Positions 54,581 to 63,465 of a stretch of 64,000 nucleotides of DNA are shown here, piece after piece. The notes under the pieces are model-generated. The model was not told the origin of the DNA. It did not search any database and worked only from the letters and a program-made list of their open reading frames with translations. Both the position numbers and the translations under genes were made by a program. Source of the DNA: Bordetella parapertussis (GTDB lineage: Bacteria; Pseudomonadota; Gammaproteobacteria; Burkholderiales; SG8-41); assembly GCA_945861275.1 (NCBI GenBank), contig CAMATZ010000004.1, positions 124,001-188,000 on the forward strand. Reading direction: 5' to 3'. The stretch's first letter is position 1; the number at the start of each line of letters is the position of its first letter.

Positions 54581-55543
54581 TCAATCTGTCGCGGGCACGA
54601 AAAGTTGCTCGATCGGTGGCTGGTCGCGGATGAGCCCTTGCTCGTGACACAGCTGAACGACGGTTTCCAGCATCGCTCGATTCGCTCCGATGCCATAGGC
54701 AAAGGGATCGCCAACGAACGATGCGCACGTCCTCGCAAGCTGCTCGCTTCCGAACAAGTGGGCCAGCGTTCGTTCGCGAGGCAGCGACTGTTGAGCGAAG
54801 TGCTTTGATTCACGGAACGCCCGATAAAGATTAGCCACCAGCGCCGGGTGCTCACGCGCAAGACCGCCACGCACCATATACATGTGGTTCGCGGGAATAT
54901 AGCCGTGCGTATCGTAAAAACGCTTGCCTTCGGCAACGGCGTCGCCGAAGAGTGGACGCAGCGCATTGTCCGCTCGCACCTGAGGGCTTCCGCCGACCAA
55001 GGCCATGTCGAGTTCTCTTGCGGCCAGCATCGCGAGCAGACTCTTGCCCCCCGGCGTCTGCTGCACGGAGATACCGTGAGGGGGCTTGAACCCAAGCACC
55101 TCGCCGGTGCTGCCCGAACCGGCGCGCTCGACGTACCACTGCACCATGCGGGGATCCAATCCAAAATCCTGTTCGAGGACTCCGCGCGCCCACAGGGTCG
55201 CGGATTGAACGTACTCGGCAACGCCTATGCGCTTGTTGGCAAGGTCGCGCGGGCCATCGATCCGACTCTCCGCATGACATTCGAAATTGGTGTGGAAGAA
55301 CGCCCGCCGCGGAAATACGGGGATCGCCGTGACGTCGGCGCCTTGACTCCTTGCGATCAGGTAGGCGCCGAAGGCCATCTCACAAATGTCGAATTCCCAG
55401 CCCGTCAGCTGCCTGCGCATTGCCTCGGGCGAAGGGGAGCGCGTAACGACAAGCTCCATCCCTTCGGGTCGTATGGTCTTGTCGAACAGCGGTTTAACAC
55501 AATCGTAGAACTCGCCGATGAGCGAAACGAGAATTTTGGCCAC
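54581..55543 (-). CDS. 4,5-dihydroxyphthalate decarboxylase-like / periplasmic-binding-fold protein
   Basis: 320 residues without a signal peptide. FDKTIRPEGMELVVTRSPSP, then GWEFDICEMAFGAYLIARSQ, ADVTAIPVFPRRAFFHTN and DLANKRIGVAEYVQSATLWA match proteins annotated as 4,5-dihydroxyphthalate decarboxylase, which share the fold of NMT1/ABC solute-binding proteins. The lack of an export signal favours a cytoplasmic enzyme. It is 17 bp upstream of selenoprotein A and so almost certainly co-translated with it. Confidence 0.78.
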   Translation of the reverse strand: MAKILVSLIGEFYDCVKPLFDKTIRPEGMELVVTRSPSPEAMRRQLTGWEFDICEMAFGAYLIARSQGADVTAIPVFPRRAFFHTNFECHAESRIDGPRDLANKRIGVAEYVQSATLWARGVLEQDFGLDPRMVQWYVERAGSGSTGEVLGFKPPHGISVQQTPGGKSLLAMLAARELDMALVGGSPQVRADNALRPLFGDAVAEGKRFYDTHGYIPANHMYMVRGGLAREHPALVANLYRAFRESKHFAQQSLPRERTLAHLFGSEQLARTCASFVGDPFAYGIGANRAMLETVVQLCHEQGLIRDQPPIEQLFVPATD

Positions 55544-55578
55544 TACGCTCTCCTTTGGCTATTTTCGGTCGGCGGCAT

Positions 55579-56403
55579 TCAGTCGCGCGAATTAATGGGG
55601 AATACAGAATCAAACAGCTCGCCGCCGTAGCCAGCTTCCAGCGGAATTCGCAGCACGCGCCTGCCGTCGCCGGTTTTCTCCTGTTTCGACATAACCGTTA
55701 CTACCCGGCTTGCCCGCGCGGCGTCCATCGCCGCCGCCGACAATGTGTGGCGGCCAAGTTTCTGCAGGTTCATCTGCGTGGGGAACCGCACCTGGTAGAT
55801 GCCCGTCCTGGCGCGTTCCAGCGCGGTCGCCGGCGCAATCCACACCGAATCCACCGCCTCGTGGCCGTCATGCAGGGCAACCTGGTCCGGCGGCGCAGCG
55901 GCAATAAAAAAATGCACGTCGAAACGCTTGGTGGAACGCTCCGGCGTAATCCAATTCGCAAAGTAAATCATCGTTTCGGACGCGATGACCAGATTCTCCG
56001 CTGCGAGGATGGCGCCAAAAGTCCGCTCTCCGCAGGTCATCGCGATGCGATGCGCGGCCTCGATGTCACGCAGGCGAGTGGCACTGACCAAAGCCTCATC
56101 TCCGCGCGCGCGCGCAAGCAGCACACCGCATTCCTCGAACGTCTCGCGCACCGCAGCCACACGCAATGCCGCCATGCTAACGTCCACACCGATAAGCGGC
56201 GGGAACACGGCCGCGTCGGCCGCGAGCGCGTAATCCTCGTCGTCCACCCGGCCGCCCGGAAACACCAGCGCACCCGCATGCACATCACTGTTTTGATGAC
56301 GCACGATCATGAATACCTCCATGCCGTCATCGCCATCGCGCAACAACATCACAGTTGCCGCCTTACGTGGCATTGGCGGCTTCGCAATCACATCGTGTTC
56401 CAT
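55579..56403 (-). CDS. Nudix hydrolase (NUDT19/NUDT7-like, long)
   Basis: 274 residues. The Nudix box is split, as in long CoA-type members: GALVFPGGRVDDEDY, a ~30-residue insert, then RVAAVRETFEECGVLL containing the REtfEE core. TKRFDVHFFIAAAPPDQ follows. Such enzymes hydrolyse nucleoside-diphosphate-linked compounds, often CoA derivatives. It lies between a monooxygenase and the decarboxylase-like gene on the same strand. Confidence 0.85.
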   Translation of the reverse strand: MEHDVIAKPPMPRKAATVMLLRDGDDGMEVFMIVRHQNSDVHAGALVFPGGRVDDEDYALAADAAVFPPLIGVDVSMAALRVAAVRETFEECGVLLARARGDEALVSATRLRDIEAAHRIAMTCGERTFGAILAAENLVIASETMIYFANWITPERSTKRFDVHFFIAAAPPDQVALHDGHEAVDSVWIAPATALERARTGIYQVRFPTQMNLQKLGRHTLSAAAMDAARASRVVTVMSKQEKTGDGRRVLRIPLEAGYGGELFDSVFPINSRD

Positions 56404-56519
56404 GGGCCGAACCGGGCATTACCCTGCGTTGCCGATCATGTCAGGGAGTATAGCGTGACCACGAACTCGCACACGATGATAGAGGCCAATCACGCCCCTG
56501 TTTGAGGAGTGGAAGGAGA

Positions 56520-58298
56520 TTACTGCTTCGGCAAAAGCCCTTCTTCTATCGCCTTGATCTGCATTGCCACATAGCGCGAGTAGGTGCGGCAGTTGTTAAA
56601 ACCGCCGCCCGCAAACCACAAGCCGCGTTGCGGCGTGCGTTTCCACATATTACGCATCTCGCCATCCTCGCCGAAGCCCCAAATCTGGCCGACCTTCTTG
56701 CCGATAGCATCTCCCAGCAGCTTTTTGACCACCACTTCCTGCGGCAGAAAGCCTGTCGCCAGCACGATGAGATCCGCCGGCTTGACCGATCCATCCTTGA
56801 GCAATGCGCCGTTTTCGACGAAACGCTCGATCTGATCGTATTGCAGCAGGCCTATGTCGCCGTCGATGATGAGCTGTGAACAGCCGCCGTCCAGGTAGTA
56901 GCCGCCGTAACGTGTGCGCACCATCCACTGGTGGCCGGCGCCGTCCTCGCCATCGGTGAACTTGAACCCGCGCGCGATCAGGCCGTCGATGATCTTCTTG
57001 TCGTGTTCCAGCATGCGCTTGGTGATGGTCTGGAGGTTCTTCTTCACCATCGGTTTAGTGTTCGTGCTGGCCAGCAAATCGCCATCTTCGATGGGGATGC
57101 CGCTGTAGATGCCATAGGTCAGCTTCGCCGAGGGATCGATACTCAGGACCATGGTCGATCCGCGCTGCACGAGGGTGGTTTCGCAGCCGTTCGCGTGCAG
57201 ATCCTGCGCAACATCATGACCGCTGGTGCCGGTGCCGATGACCAGCGCCTGCTTGCCCCGCCAGTTGGCGCCGTTGGTGAACGCGGCGGTGTGCATCGCA
57301 TCGCCTTTGAAATCCTTGATCCCGGGCAGCTCCGGAATACGCGGCGAGCCCACCAGCCCGTTGGCGAAGACCAGGTGCCGTGGATGCAGCGTGCGCTCTG
57401 AGCCATCGCCGCGGCGAACCACCGCGTTCCATTGGCCGGTGGCTTCATCATATTCCCCGCGCAGAAATTCCGTGCTGGTCCAGAAATTGATCTCCATCGC
57501 CCACGCGTAGGCCTCGAACCAGTCGCCCACCATGTCCTTGGGCAGATAGGTTGGCCACGACGGCGGGAACGGCATATAGGGCAGGTGGTTGAGTTTGGTG
57601 TCGTTGTGCAGCGCCAGCGAGTGATAGCGCTGGCGCCAGCAATCGCCGACGCGCTCGAATTTATCAACGACGAGCGTGTCGACGCCGATGCGCCCGAGCG
57701 TGGCCGCGAGTGACAGTCCGCCCTGGCCGCCGCCAACGATAAGCACCACGGGTTCGCGATCGCTATATGCCTGGATGGCGTCACGCTGCTCCTTCCAGTT
57801 AGTGCCGCCGAAGTTGCGCGAAAAGGCCTCGCCGGTAGGGCAGCGCCTGCCGATGGTTTCCTCGAAGCCTTTCAGCTCGTGCAGGCTGGTCATGAGCTGA
57901 AACGCTTTTGAAGGCTCACTGGCCAACAACCTCAACACACCAAAGCCGCGTCCTACTTCCGTCTCGAATTGAAAGATGCCCTCGATGACATCGAACCCGG
58001 CGCGCTGTACGCGACGCGGTGGTGTGCGTCCCCCTGCCACGGCAAACCCGCGTGCCCTAGTGGCTGCCTGCCTAGTCACCATCAATGCGGCAATGTCGTG
58101 GGCGCCCTGGCTCGGCGTGATCGACCAGGTAAACGCCAGCAGGTCGCGCCAGTGACCGTCGTGCGCAAACAGCGCCTCGACAGAAGCCTGCTTCCCGCTC
58201 TGCAGCGCTGCGTCGAGCTGCACTAGCCATTGCGCGACAATCGCCGCGTCGGACTGGGCTGCAGACTTCTCTAAAACAGGTGGATTTGCATTGTCCAT
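56520..58298 (-). CDS. Flavin-dependent monooxygenase with N-terminal NTF2-like domain (copy 2)
   Basis: 592 residues, the same length as copy 1 at 45423-47201 and about two thirds identical by eye throughout. FAD loop VLIVGGGQGGLSLAATLG, NADPH loop LVIGTGTSGHDVAQDL and HWRDLLAFTWSITPSQGAHD in the NTF2-like part are all present. It is transcribed in the opposite sense to copy 1. It heads a run of Nudix, decarboxylase-like, selenoprotein A and NHL genes, so it may supply an oxygenated substrate to them. Confidence 0.86.
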   Translation of the reverse strand: MDNANPPVLEKSAAQSDAAIVAQWLVQLDAALQSGKQASVEALFAHDGHWRDLLAFTWSITPSQGAHDIAALMVTRQAATRARGFAVAGGRTPPRRVQRAGFDVIEGIFQFETEVGRGFGVLRLLASEPSKAFQLMTSLHELKGFEETIGRRCPTGEAFSRNFGGTNWKEQRDAIQAYSDREPVVLIVGGGQGGLSLAATLGRIGVDTLVVDKFERVGDCWRQRYHSLALHNDTKLNHLPYMPFPPSWPTYLPKDMVGDWFEAYAWAMEINFWTSTEFLRGEYDEATGQWNAVVRRGDGSERTLHPRHLVFANGLVGSPRIPELPGIKDFKGDAMHTAAFTNGANWRGKQALVIGTGTSGHDVAQDLHANGCETTLVQRGSTMVLSIDPSAKLTYGIYSGIPIEDGDLLASTNTKPMVKKNLQTITKRMLEHDKKIIDGLIARGFKFTDGEDGAGHQWMVRTRYGGYYLDGGCSQLIIDGDIGLLQYDQIERFVENGALLKDGSVKPADLIVLATGFLPQEVVVKKLLGDAIGKKVGQIWGFGEDGEMRNMWKRTPQRGLWFAGGGFNNCRTYSRYVAMQIKAIEEGLLPKQ

Positions 58299-58500
58299 TA
58301 ATTGGTCCTCGCTAGGTAGTCTATGGTATCTACGGGGGCGATCGGTTTTGAGATGCTAGCATAGGTTCCATTCATAACTATGAGTTCCGCTTAATGGAAT
58401 CACGGCGCTATTGCCCATGCAGCCCGGCAAGACTATGCCCGACCTCGAACGGTTCGCGCGCATCTTCATGGCCATGCCGGCACCTCCGCTATATGTCCTG

Positions 58501-59277
58501 TTATTTTCTCCGCACGGGCGCGCCGAGGGAGGCGCCCGCATCCACCACCAGCACCTGACCGGTTACGGCATCCGCGCCCTCAATAAGCCAGACCACCGCG
58601 GACGCAACATCCTCGGGATTAATGCGGCGCTTGAGCGGCGTGGCGTTGGCTGCATTGGTGAACTGCGCCTCGTACTTTTCCTCGCCCAGATGTTCGAGGT
58701 GCCAGCGGCCGGTCACCATCGACGGGCACACCACGTTGGCGCGGATCTCCGGGCCGAGGTTGCGCGCGAACGACAGGGTCATCGCGTTGAGCGCCGCCTT
58801 CGAGGTCGCATAGGCCACCGAACTGCCGGTGCCGCGAATGCCAGCGCCCGAGGAGATGTTGACGATCGCGCCCCGGCCTGCGGCCTTCATGTGCGGCACC
58901 ACGGCGCGCGCCATCTGCCACGGTCCCACCACGTTGACGCGGTAGACCTCGAGGAAATCGTCGCCGCTCAGCGCTTCGAGGTCGGCGTGGTCGGCAAAGC
59001 GCGTGGTGCCCGCCGAGTTGACCAGCGCGTCGATGCGTCCCCACCGCGCCATGGCCTCCGCGGCCATGCGCCGGCAATCCGCGTCCTCGGCGACATTGGC
59101 CTTGCACAGCAGGGTCTGCCCGCCGTGTTCCTCGCAGGCCTTCGCCACTTGCTTCGCGCTGTCGACGCGGCTCGCGTAGTTGATGACGACGTTCCAGCCG
59201 TGACGCGCGAGCAGCACCGCGCTTGCAGCGCCGATGCCGGAACCGGATCCGGTAATGATTGCGACGTTCCCTGTCAT
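58501..59277 (-). CDS. Short-chain dehydrogenase/reductase
   Basis: 258 residues from ATG 59277 with GAGGAG at an eight-base spacing. NAD(P) loop VAIITGSGSGIGAASAV, LVNSAGTTRF (NAG-like), catalytic Ser in IVNISSGAGI and YATSK (Tyr, Lys) are in order. PEIRANVVCPSMVTGRWHLE follows. It is a cytoplasmic classical SDR of the FabG-like length; substrate unknown. It is upstream of the monooxygenase by 202 bp on the same strand. Confidence 0.9.
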   Translation of the reverse strand: MTGNVAIITGSGSGIGAASAVLLARHGWNVVINYASRVDSAKQVAKACEEHGGQTLLCKANVAEDADCRRMAAEAMARWGRIDALVNSAGTTRFADHADLEALSGDDFLEVYRVNVVGPWQMARAVVPHMKAAGRGAIVNISSGAGIRGTGSSVAYATSKAALNAMTLSFARNLGPEIRANVVCPSMVTGRWHLEHLGEEKYEAQFTNAANATPLKRRINPEDVASAVVWLIEGADAVTGQVLVVDAGASLGAPVRRK

Positions 59278-59352
59278 GACATTCACTCCTCGCTTGCTCT
59301 GTCCCTGAAACAAAAATGACCTACGCAAAATTTACGTAAGCCATTGATTTTA

Positions 59353-59398
59353 TGGTCGGGGCGAAAGGATTTGAACCTCCGACCACCTGCACCCCATG
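59353..59398 (-). pseudogene. 3' half of a tRNA-Pro(GGG) gene (att-like remnant)
   Basis: On the minus strand the sequence runs from the anticodon loop (CATGGGGTGC) through GGTGGTCGGAGGTTCAAATC to the acceptor strand CGCCCCG and ACCA. This is the 3' half of tRNA-Pro with an intact T stem and encoded CCA. Upstream of the anticodon loop the match stops abruptly and AT-rich DNA follows, with no D arm or 5' acceptor strand. Tyrosine integrases often recombine at the anticodon loop or the 3' end of tRNA genes, leaving such halves. Confidence 0.8.
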
Positions 59399-59572
59399 GC
59401 GTGTATTTTACAGGAATTACTTATTTATCAACAACTAATTGCACGGCGCTCGCTGCCAACCGCGCATAACTAAGCAGGACGATGCACAACTCCTTCCCGC
59501 AAAACTCCCGCAAGAAATTTTGCGGTGACTTATTGCTCGCACCGTCGCCGCAACAGTACATCGTCGAATGAT

Positions 59573-60088
59573 TCAAGGCTGCCCCGCAGTAGTCTGCGCA
59601 ACGAGTTTTTGCAGGCGGTCTGCTTCCGCACGCGCCTCTGAGAGGAGTCGATCCCAATTGTCCGGGGGCTGGCCACCGCCCAGCATCTTGCGGAATATCC
59701 TATACGCGTCACCCCCGCTTTCGTAGGCGCGCTTGGTGTCCTCATCATTGACCCAAGCGTAAACGATCAGCTTGGTAGCCGCGTGATACCGGAAGAACAA
59801 GCGGTATTGCTGGAAGAACTTGGCACGAAACCAGTGCTTGTAATCATCCCCGAGGGTATTGCCTTGGCGGTAGTCAGACCTCGCCGGATCCTGCGGGATC
59901 ACCTCGAACGCAAGCTTGGCGATTGCGGCAAGACGCTTGGTGAAATTCTTCTTGGTAAAACCCTTCGGGTTTTTCCGCTTCAAGCGTTCGACCTGCGGGA
60001 TCAGCGCCGCAACCTGATTTAGAAACAGCGGATGCGCAAAAATCGTCCAGCCGTTGACGACCAGCGGCGCAGGCTTACCACCACTCAT
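59573..60088 (-). CDS. yhaV: YhaV-type toxin of type II toxin-antitoxin system
   Basis: 171 residues. LVVNGWTIFAHPLFLNQVAA, then LAKLAFEVIPQDP-like and RQGNTLGDDYKHWFRAKFFQ, then LFFRYHAATKLIVYAWVNDE match YhaV, a RelE-superfamily ribosome-dependent mRNA interferase. Its start overlaps the antitoxin stop as ATGA. The pair lies 170 bp beyond the tRNA-Pro remnant. Confidence 0.92.
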   Translation of the reverse strand: MSGGKPAPLVVNGWTIFAHPLFLNQVAALIPQVERLKRKNPKGFTKKNFTKRLAAIAKLAFEVIPQDPARSDYRQGNTLGDDYKHWFRAKFFQQYRLFFRYHAATKLIVYAWVNDEDTKRAYESGGDAYRIFRKMLGGGQPPDNWDRLLSEARAEADRLQKLVAQTTAGQP

Positions 60089-60411
60089 TCATCGTCTGCT
60101 GAGAGAGCTTCTTCGAGATCGACTTTGACGCCACCGACCAGAGACTGAATTCGTTTCACGAGGCCCCGATCTACCGCTTGTATCCGTTCCGGATGGCTGG
60201 CAATGTCGCGGGCGAGGAATTCCAGGAACTTCCCGAGCACCGGGTCGTCGCCTTCGGTGACTTCAGCGCGCGTGAGCACCACTTCGCCATTGCGGATGAT
60301 GTAGTGGATTTTGTCGCGCTTACCGAGCTTGAGCGTACGGCGAACGGTTTCCGGCACGGTGGTCTGGTAGCGGTCGGTAAGCGTGGATTCGATTTCGTGG
60401 GATGCGGCCAC
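60085..60411 (-). CDS. prlF: PrlF (SohA) antitoxin
   Basis: 108 residues. ESTLTDRYQTTVPETVRRTL then IHYIIRNGEVVLTRAE is a swapped-hairpin AbrB fold. VLGKFLEFLARDIASHPE is the toxin-binding helix of PrlF. It neutralises YhaV and is expected to repress the shared promoter. Confidence 0.92.
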   Translation of the reverse strand: MAASHEIESTLTDRYQTTVPETVRRTLKLGKRDKIHYIIRNGEVVLTRAEVTEGDDPVLGKFLEFLARDIASHPERIQAVDRGLVKRIQSLVGGVKVDLEEALSADDE

Positions 60412-60596
60412 GGCACTTTTCCTTGAAATGACTAGGCGTAGGAATGGTAATGCAATCGCCTTACCGTGTCAATGCACTTGCATTGTCTGCGCTCCTGGCT
60501 GTTACGCAGGCAGCCAACTTCGCGCGCGTCGGTACTGTCCAAATTCTCAATCAGTACGGTTAAGCTTGGGATATGTTTTTATTATTTTTTATCTCA

Positions 60597-62336
60597 TCAA
60601 CCCCTGCGCAGCGACTTCCAATTCGCCGGCAGCCGTACCGCTTTGCTCACCGGCGCGCCCTGAATGTGATTGCACAGGTAAGCCCGTGACTGGTTACGCC
60701 CTGCGTCCCCCGCGACCAATACGTCGATCATCTCAGGCTTTAGCACCGGTTGCACCAGGCGCGCCGGATCGCTCGAGGCCGTATAGGCCGGAGGCAGGAT
60801 GCCTTCCGTCACGTAGCGCTCGAAACTGAAAGTCGGCGTACTGGCGATACGCGAGTAATGGGTCGCCTGCCCCGCGCTGACAAGAATGTGTTCCTGCAAA
60901 TACCGCCGCACTTCGTCCTTGCTCCATTCAGATGCAATGACTTTTGCCACGCCCGGTCCGGCAACCACCAGCGGATACCACTGGCCGGTCTTGAACGCTG
61001 TGAAGGCCCAGTAGCCAAAGCTCTGGGTCATCATCTCGGCCCAGATACCCACGTGATCCAGAGCGCGTGTGCCGCCGGTATAGATCGGGCCGGAAACACT
61101 AATCACACTGCGCACGCTGACCACGTTGTCATCCGCTTTGAAACCCTTGTCCTCTGCATATGTGGGCCAGCCGATCGACTTTGCGCTCTCCTCGTCCTCG
61201 GCCATGGCGACGAGAAAACTCTGTCCGATACTACCTTTGTCCCCAGCACCCGGCGGCACGCGAAAGCCACAGATATTACGCAGGTACAAACGCACGAAGC
61301 GGCCGATACTGGTATTCGCCTGGCGGCCGAAACGCATCATGCCCTGACCGCAGTTGAAATCGAGTTCGCGCACCATGGGGCCGTTGACAATCACCACCGG
61401 CTCCCAGCCGGGTGTCGAGCCGCAATCCTCTATGCGGAACAGCGGGTCGGTCATGGCCTCGATAATGGCAATCAGCACGGGCATGTACTCCGGCCTGCAG
61501 CCGGCCATGGCGCCGTTAACCGCGATGCTGAGGATGGATGCCTCGCGCCCTTCCTGCGGGATGGCGCACAGCACCTCGTCTGGCTTGCACTCGGTAAAGC
61601 GCAGGAATTGATCCACAAGATCGCGCGTGGGCGGAATGACCGGCAGCCCGTCCGACCACAGCTGCTGATGGAAATGATCCTGCACTTCCTGCAAGGTACC
61701 GCTGAACACCACGCTCCCCGCTACCGTATCCGCTGCGGACTCCGCGGCAAGCTCACGCGGCGCGTCGCCAGTCAGTCCTGCAAGCAAGCCGGGGGCCAGC
61801 TCCTCTTCCACCTTGCGTTTCAGCTCATCATCGCTGTCGAGCAGTGGCACACCCGGGTACACGCCTATCGCCAACGGCACCGCCAGACCCCTCTTCACCA
61901 CTTCTGCCTGCTTCAAAAAGGGCGATGCAATAATCGAGGCGGTCGGAATACCCATCCGTTCCGCCACCGCTGCAGCCCGCAACACGGCGGGCGTGCAGGC
62001 GCCTCAGGCGCCTATGCCGACTATGACGGCGTCGGCCTGAAAATGACGCAGCTTTTGCGGTAAAGCCGCGATCACATCCCGCTCGCGCGCCCCATGAAAA
62101 TTGCCGAATTCCGTGTGATCTATGAACTTGACGCCAGGATAGCGCGCGCGGATATGCTCGCGCACCATCGGATAAATCGTGTCGCCGCGAAACAGAATGT
62201 CCCACAGCTCGACCACGGTCTTGCCGTTGAGATCGGGCACGCGCGGCGCAGCGGCAGTCGAAATTACCGCTTTGCGGCTCGACGGCCACAGCACCTGGTA
62301 GCGCGGCACACTGTCATTGGTTTTTAGATCGGCCAT
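60597..62336 (-). CDS. UGSC-type selenoprotein B (in-frame TGA; U-G-A-C motif)
   Basis: 579 residues if TGA at 62004-62006 encodes Sec111. ATG 62336 has AAGGAG upstream. The frame is open across TGA: VIVGIGA-U-GACTPAVLRAA, giving Sec111 and Cys114. The N-terminal part (FIDHTEFGNFHGARERDVIA, ALPQKLRHFQAD) and the C-terminal part (LWSDGLPVIPPT, NGAMAGCRPEYMPVLIAI, GSTPGWEPVVIVNGP, RQANTSIGRFVR) align along the whole length with selenoprotein A, TGA to TGA. A strong hairpin follows TGA. It lies 94 bp after a Bug receptor gene, which itself follows a CoA-transferase gene. Without recoding it would be split into 110 and about 462 residues. Confidence 0.85.
61970..61998 (-). promoter_or_regulatory. 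SECIS-like stem-loop of selenoprotein B
   Basis: With T of TGA as 1, GCCCGC (15-20) pairs perfectly with GCGGGC (27-32). The six-base loop CGTGTT has GU at 22-23 and 24-25. A lower stem CTGC (9-12) pairs with GCAG (34-37). The placement equals that in selenoprotein A within one base. Confidence 0.75.
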
Positions 62337-62430
62337 ACTTTAGTACTCCTTGTCGTTCATTACACTGTGCAAGTGGCCAGCGGCCGCGGCCGTACGCGTT
62401 TATCCGGCAAAAAGCGTTTTCAGGATTTAT

Positions 62431-63441
62431 TCACTGCGGCACCTTAACGCCCGCAGACTGAATAATGCGCGCGTACTTGGTCACTTCGCTTTTCAGAAAG
62501 GCATCGAACTGCTGAGCGGTGCCACCTTCGACCGACATGCCCGTCGCCGCCAGACTCTTGCGCGTTTCCGGCAAGTTAAGAATTCTGACAATCTCGGTAT
62601 TGATAGTGGTAAGCAAATCCGCCGGCGTGGCGGCTGGCGCCAGCATGCCGTACCAGTTGGTCATATCAAAACCCGGCAAGCCGCTCTCGGCAATGGTTGG
62701 CAGGTCTGGCGCAAATTCGCTGCGGCGTGGCGAAGTCACGCTCAAAGCGCGTAACCTTTTTTGTGCCGCCAGCGGCAATGCCGTGGTGATGTTCATGAAA
62801 TACAGCGGGACCTGGCCACTGATGAGATCAACCACCGCCGCAGCCGGGCCTTTGTAAGGCACGTGCGTCATGCGCACACCCGCCATAAACGTAAACAGCT
62901 CGGCCGACAAATGCGGCAGCGCGCCGTGACCTGGCGATCCAAAATTCAGCTCGCCCGGACGTTGGCGCGCGAGTGCAATCAGTGCCTGGGTGGATTGCAC
63001 CGGCAGCGCGGGATTGACCACCAGCACCAGCGGCCCGGACGCCAGCAATGCGACCGCCGCCAAATCGCGCGTCTGCTCGTAGGGCAGGTTCTTGTAGAGA
63101 CTGGGATTTGCCGCATGGCCCGCTGGCACCAGCACCAGCGTCAAGCCATCGCCAGCCGCCTTGGCCGCAAACGCGGTACCCAGCGTGCCGTTGCCACCGA
63201 CGCGATTGTCCACGATTGCGGGCTGTGAAAATCGCTCGGTATAGCGTTGCGCGATCACACGCGCCACAGTGTCCGTGCCACCGCCGGGGGGAAAGGGCGA
63301 AATCAAGCGCAGTGCGCCACGCGGAAACACCTGTGCCGCCACAGGCAACGCAGCCGACAACAGAATCATCGCCGCAAGGCCAGCGCAGCGATTAAAAGCC
63401 AATTCGACGAACGCTTCGTAACTATTTGTTTTTATTGACAT
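62431..63441 (-). CDS. Bug/TctC-family periplasmic receptor
   Basis: 336 residues with a signal peptide (LAAMILLSAALPVAAQ). LRLISPFPPGGGTDTVARVI, then VDNRVGGNGTLGTAFAAKA, GELNFGSPGHGALPHLSAE and MTHVPYKGPAAAVVDLISG are complete family motifs. It binds a carboxylate-type ligand in the periplasm. It lies 24 bp downstream of the CoA-transferase gene and upstream of selenoprotein B, suggesting that all three serve one acid-degrading pathway. Confidence 0.92.
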   Translation of the reverse strand: MSIKTNSYEAFVELAFNRCAGLAAMILLSAALPVAAQVFPRGALRLISPFPPGGGTDTVARVIAQRYTERFSQPAIVDNRVGGNGTLGTAFAAKAAGDGLTLVLVPAGHAANPSLYKNLPYEQTRDLAAVALLASGPLVLVVNPALPVQSTQALIALARQRPGELNFGSPGHGALPHLSAELFTFMAGVRMTHVPYKGPAAAVVDLISGQVPLYFMNITTALPLAAQKRLRALSVTSPRRSEFAPDLPTIAESGLPGFDMTNWYGMLAPAATPADLLTTINTEIVRILNLPETRKSLAATGMSVEGGTAQQFDAFLKSEVTKYARIIQSAGVKVPQ

Positions 63442-63465
63442 AAATCTATCTCCTCAGTCACTGCG

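Noticed and set aside
54258-62006. Reading the two TGA codons as ordinary nonsense mutations or sequencing errors
   Set aside because: Two diverged paralogues share TGA at the same alignment column, the same following Gly-x-Cys and a hairpin at the same offset, with intact coding afterwards.
60750-62063. A 437-codon plus-strand frame opposite selenoprotein B
   Set aside because: It is the shadow of a conserved minus-strand gene; composition is typical of antisense frames in GC-rich DNA.
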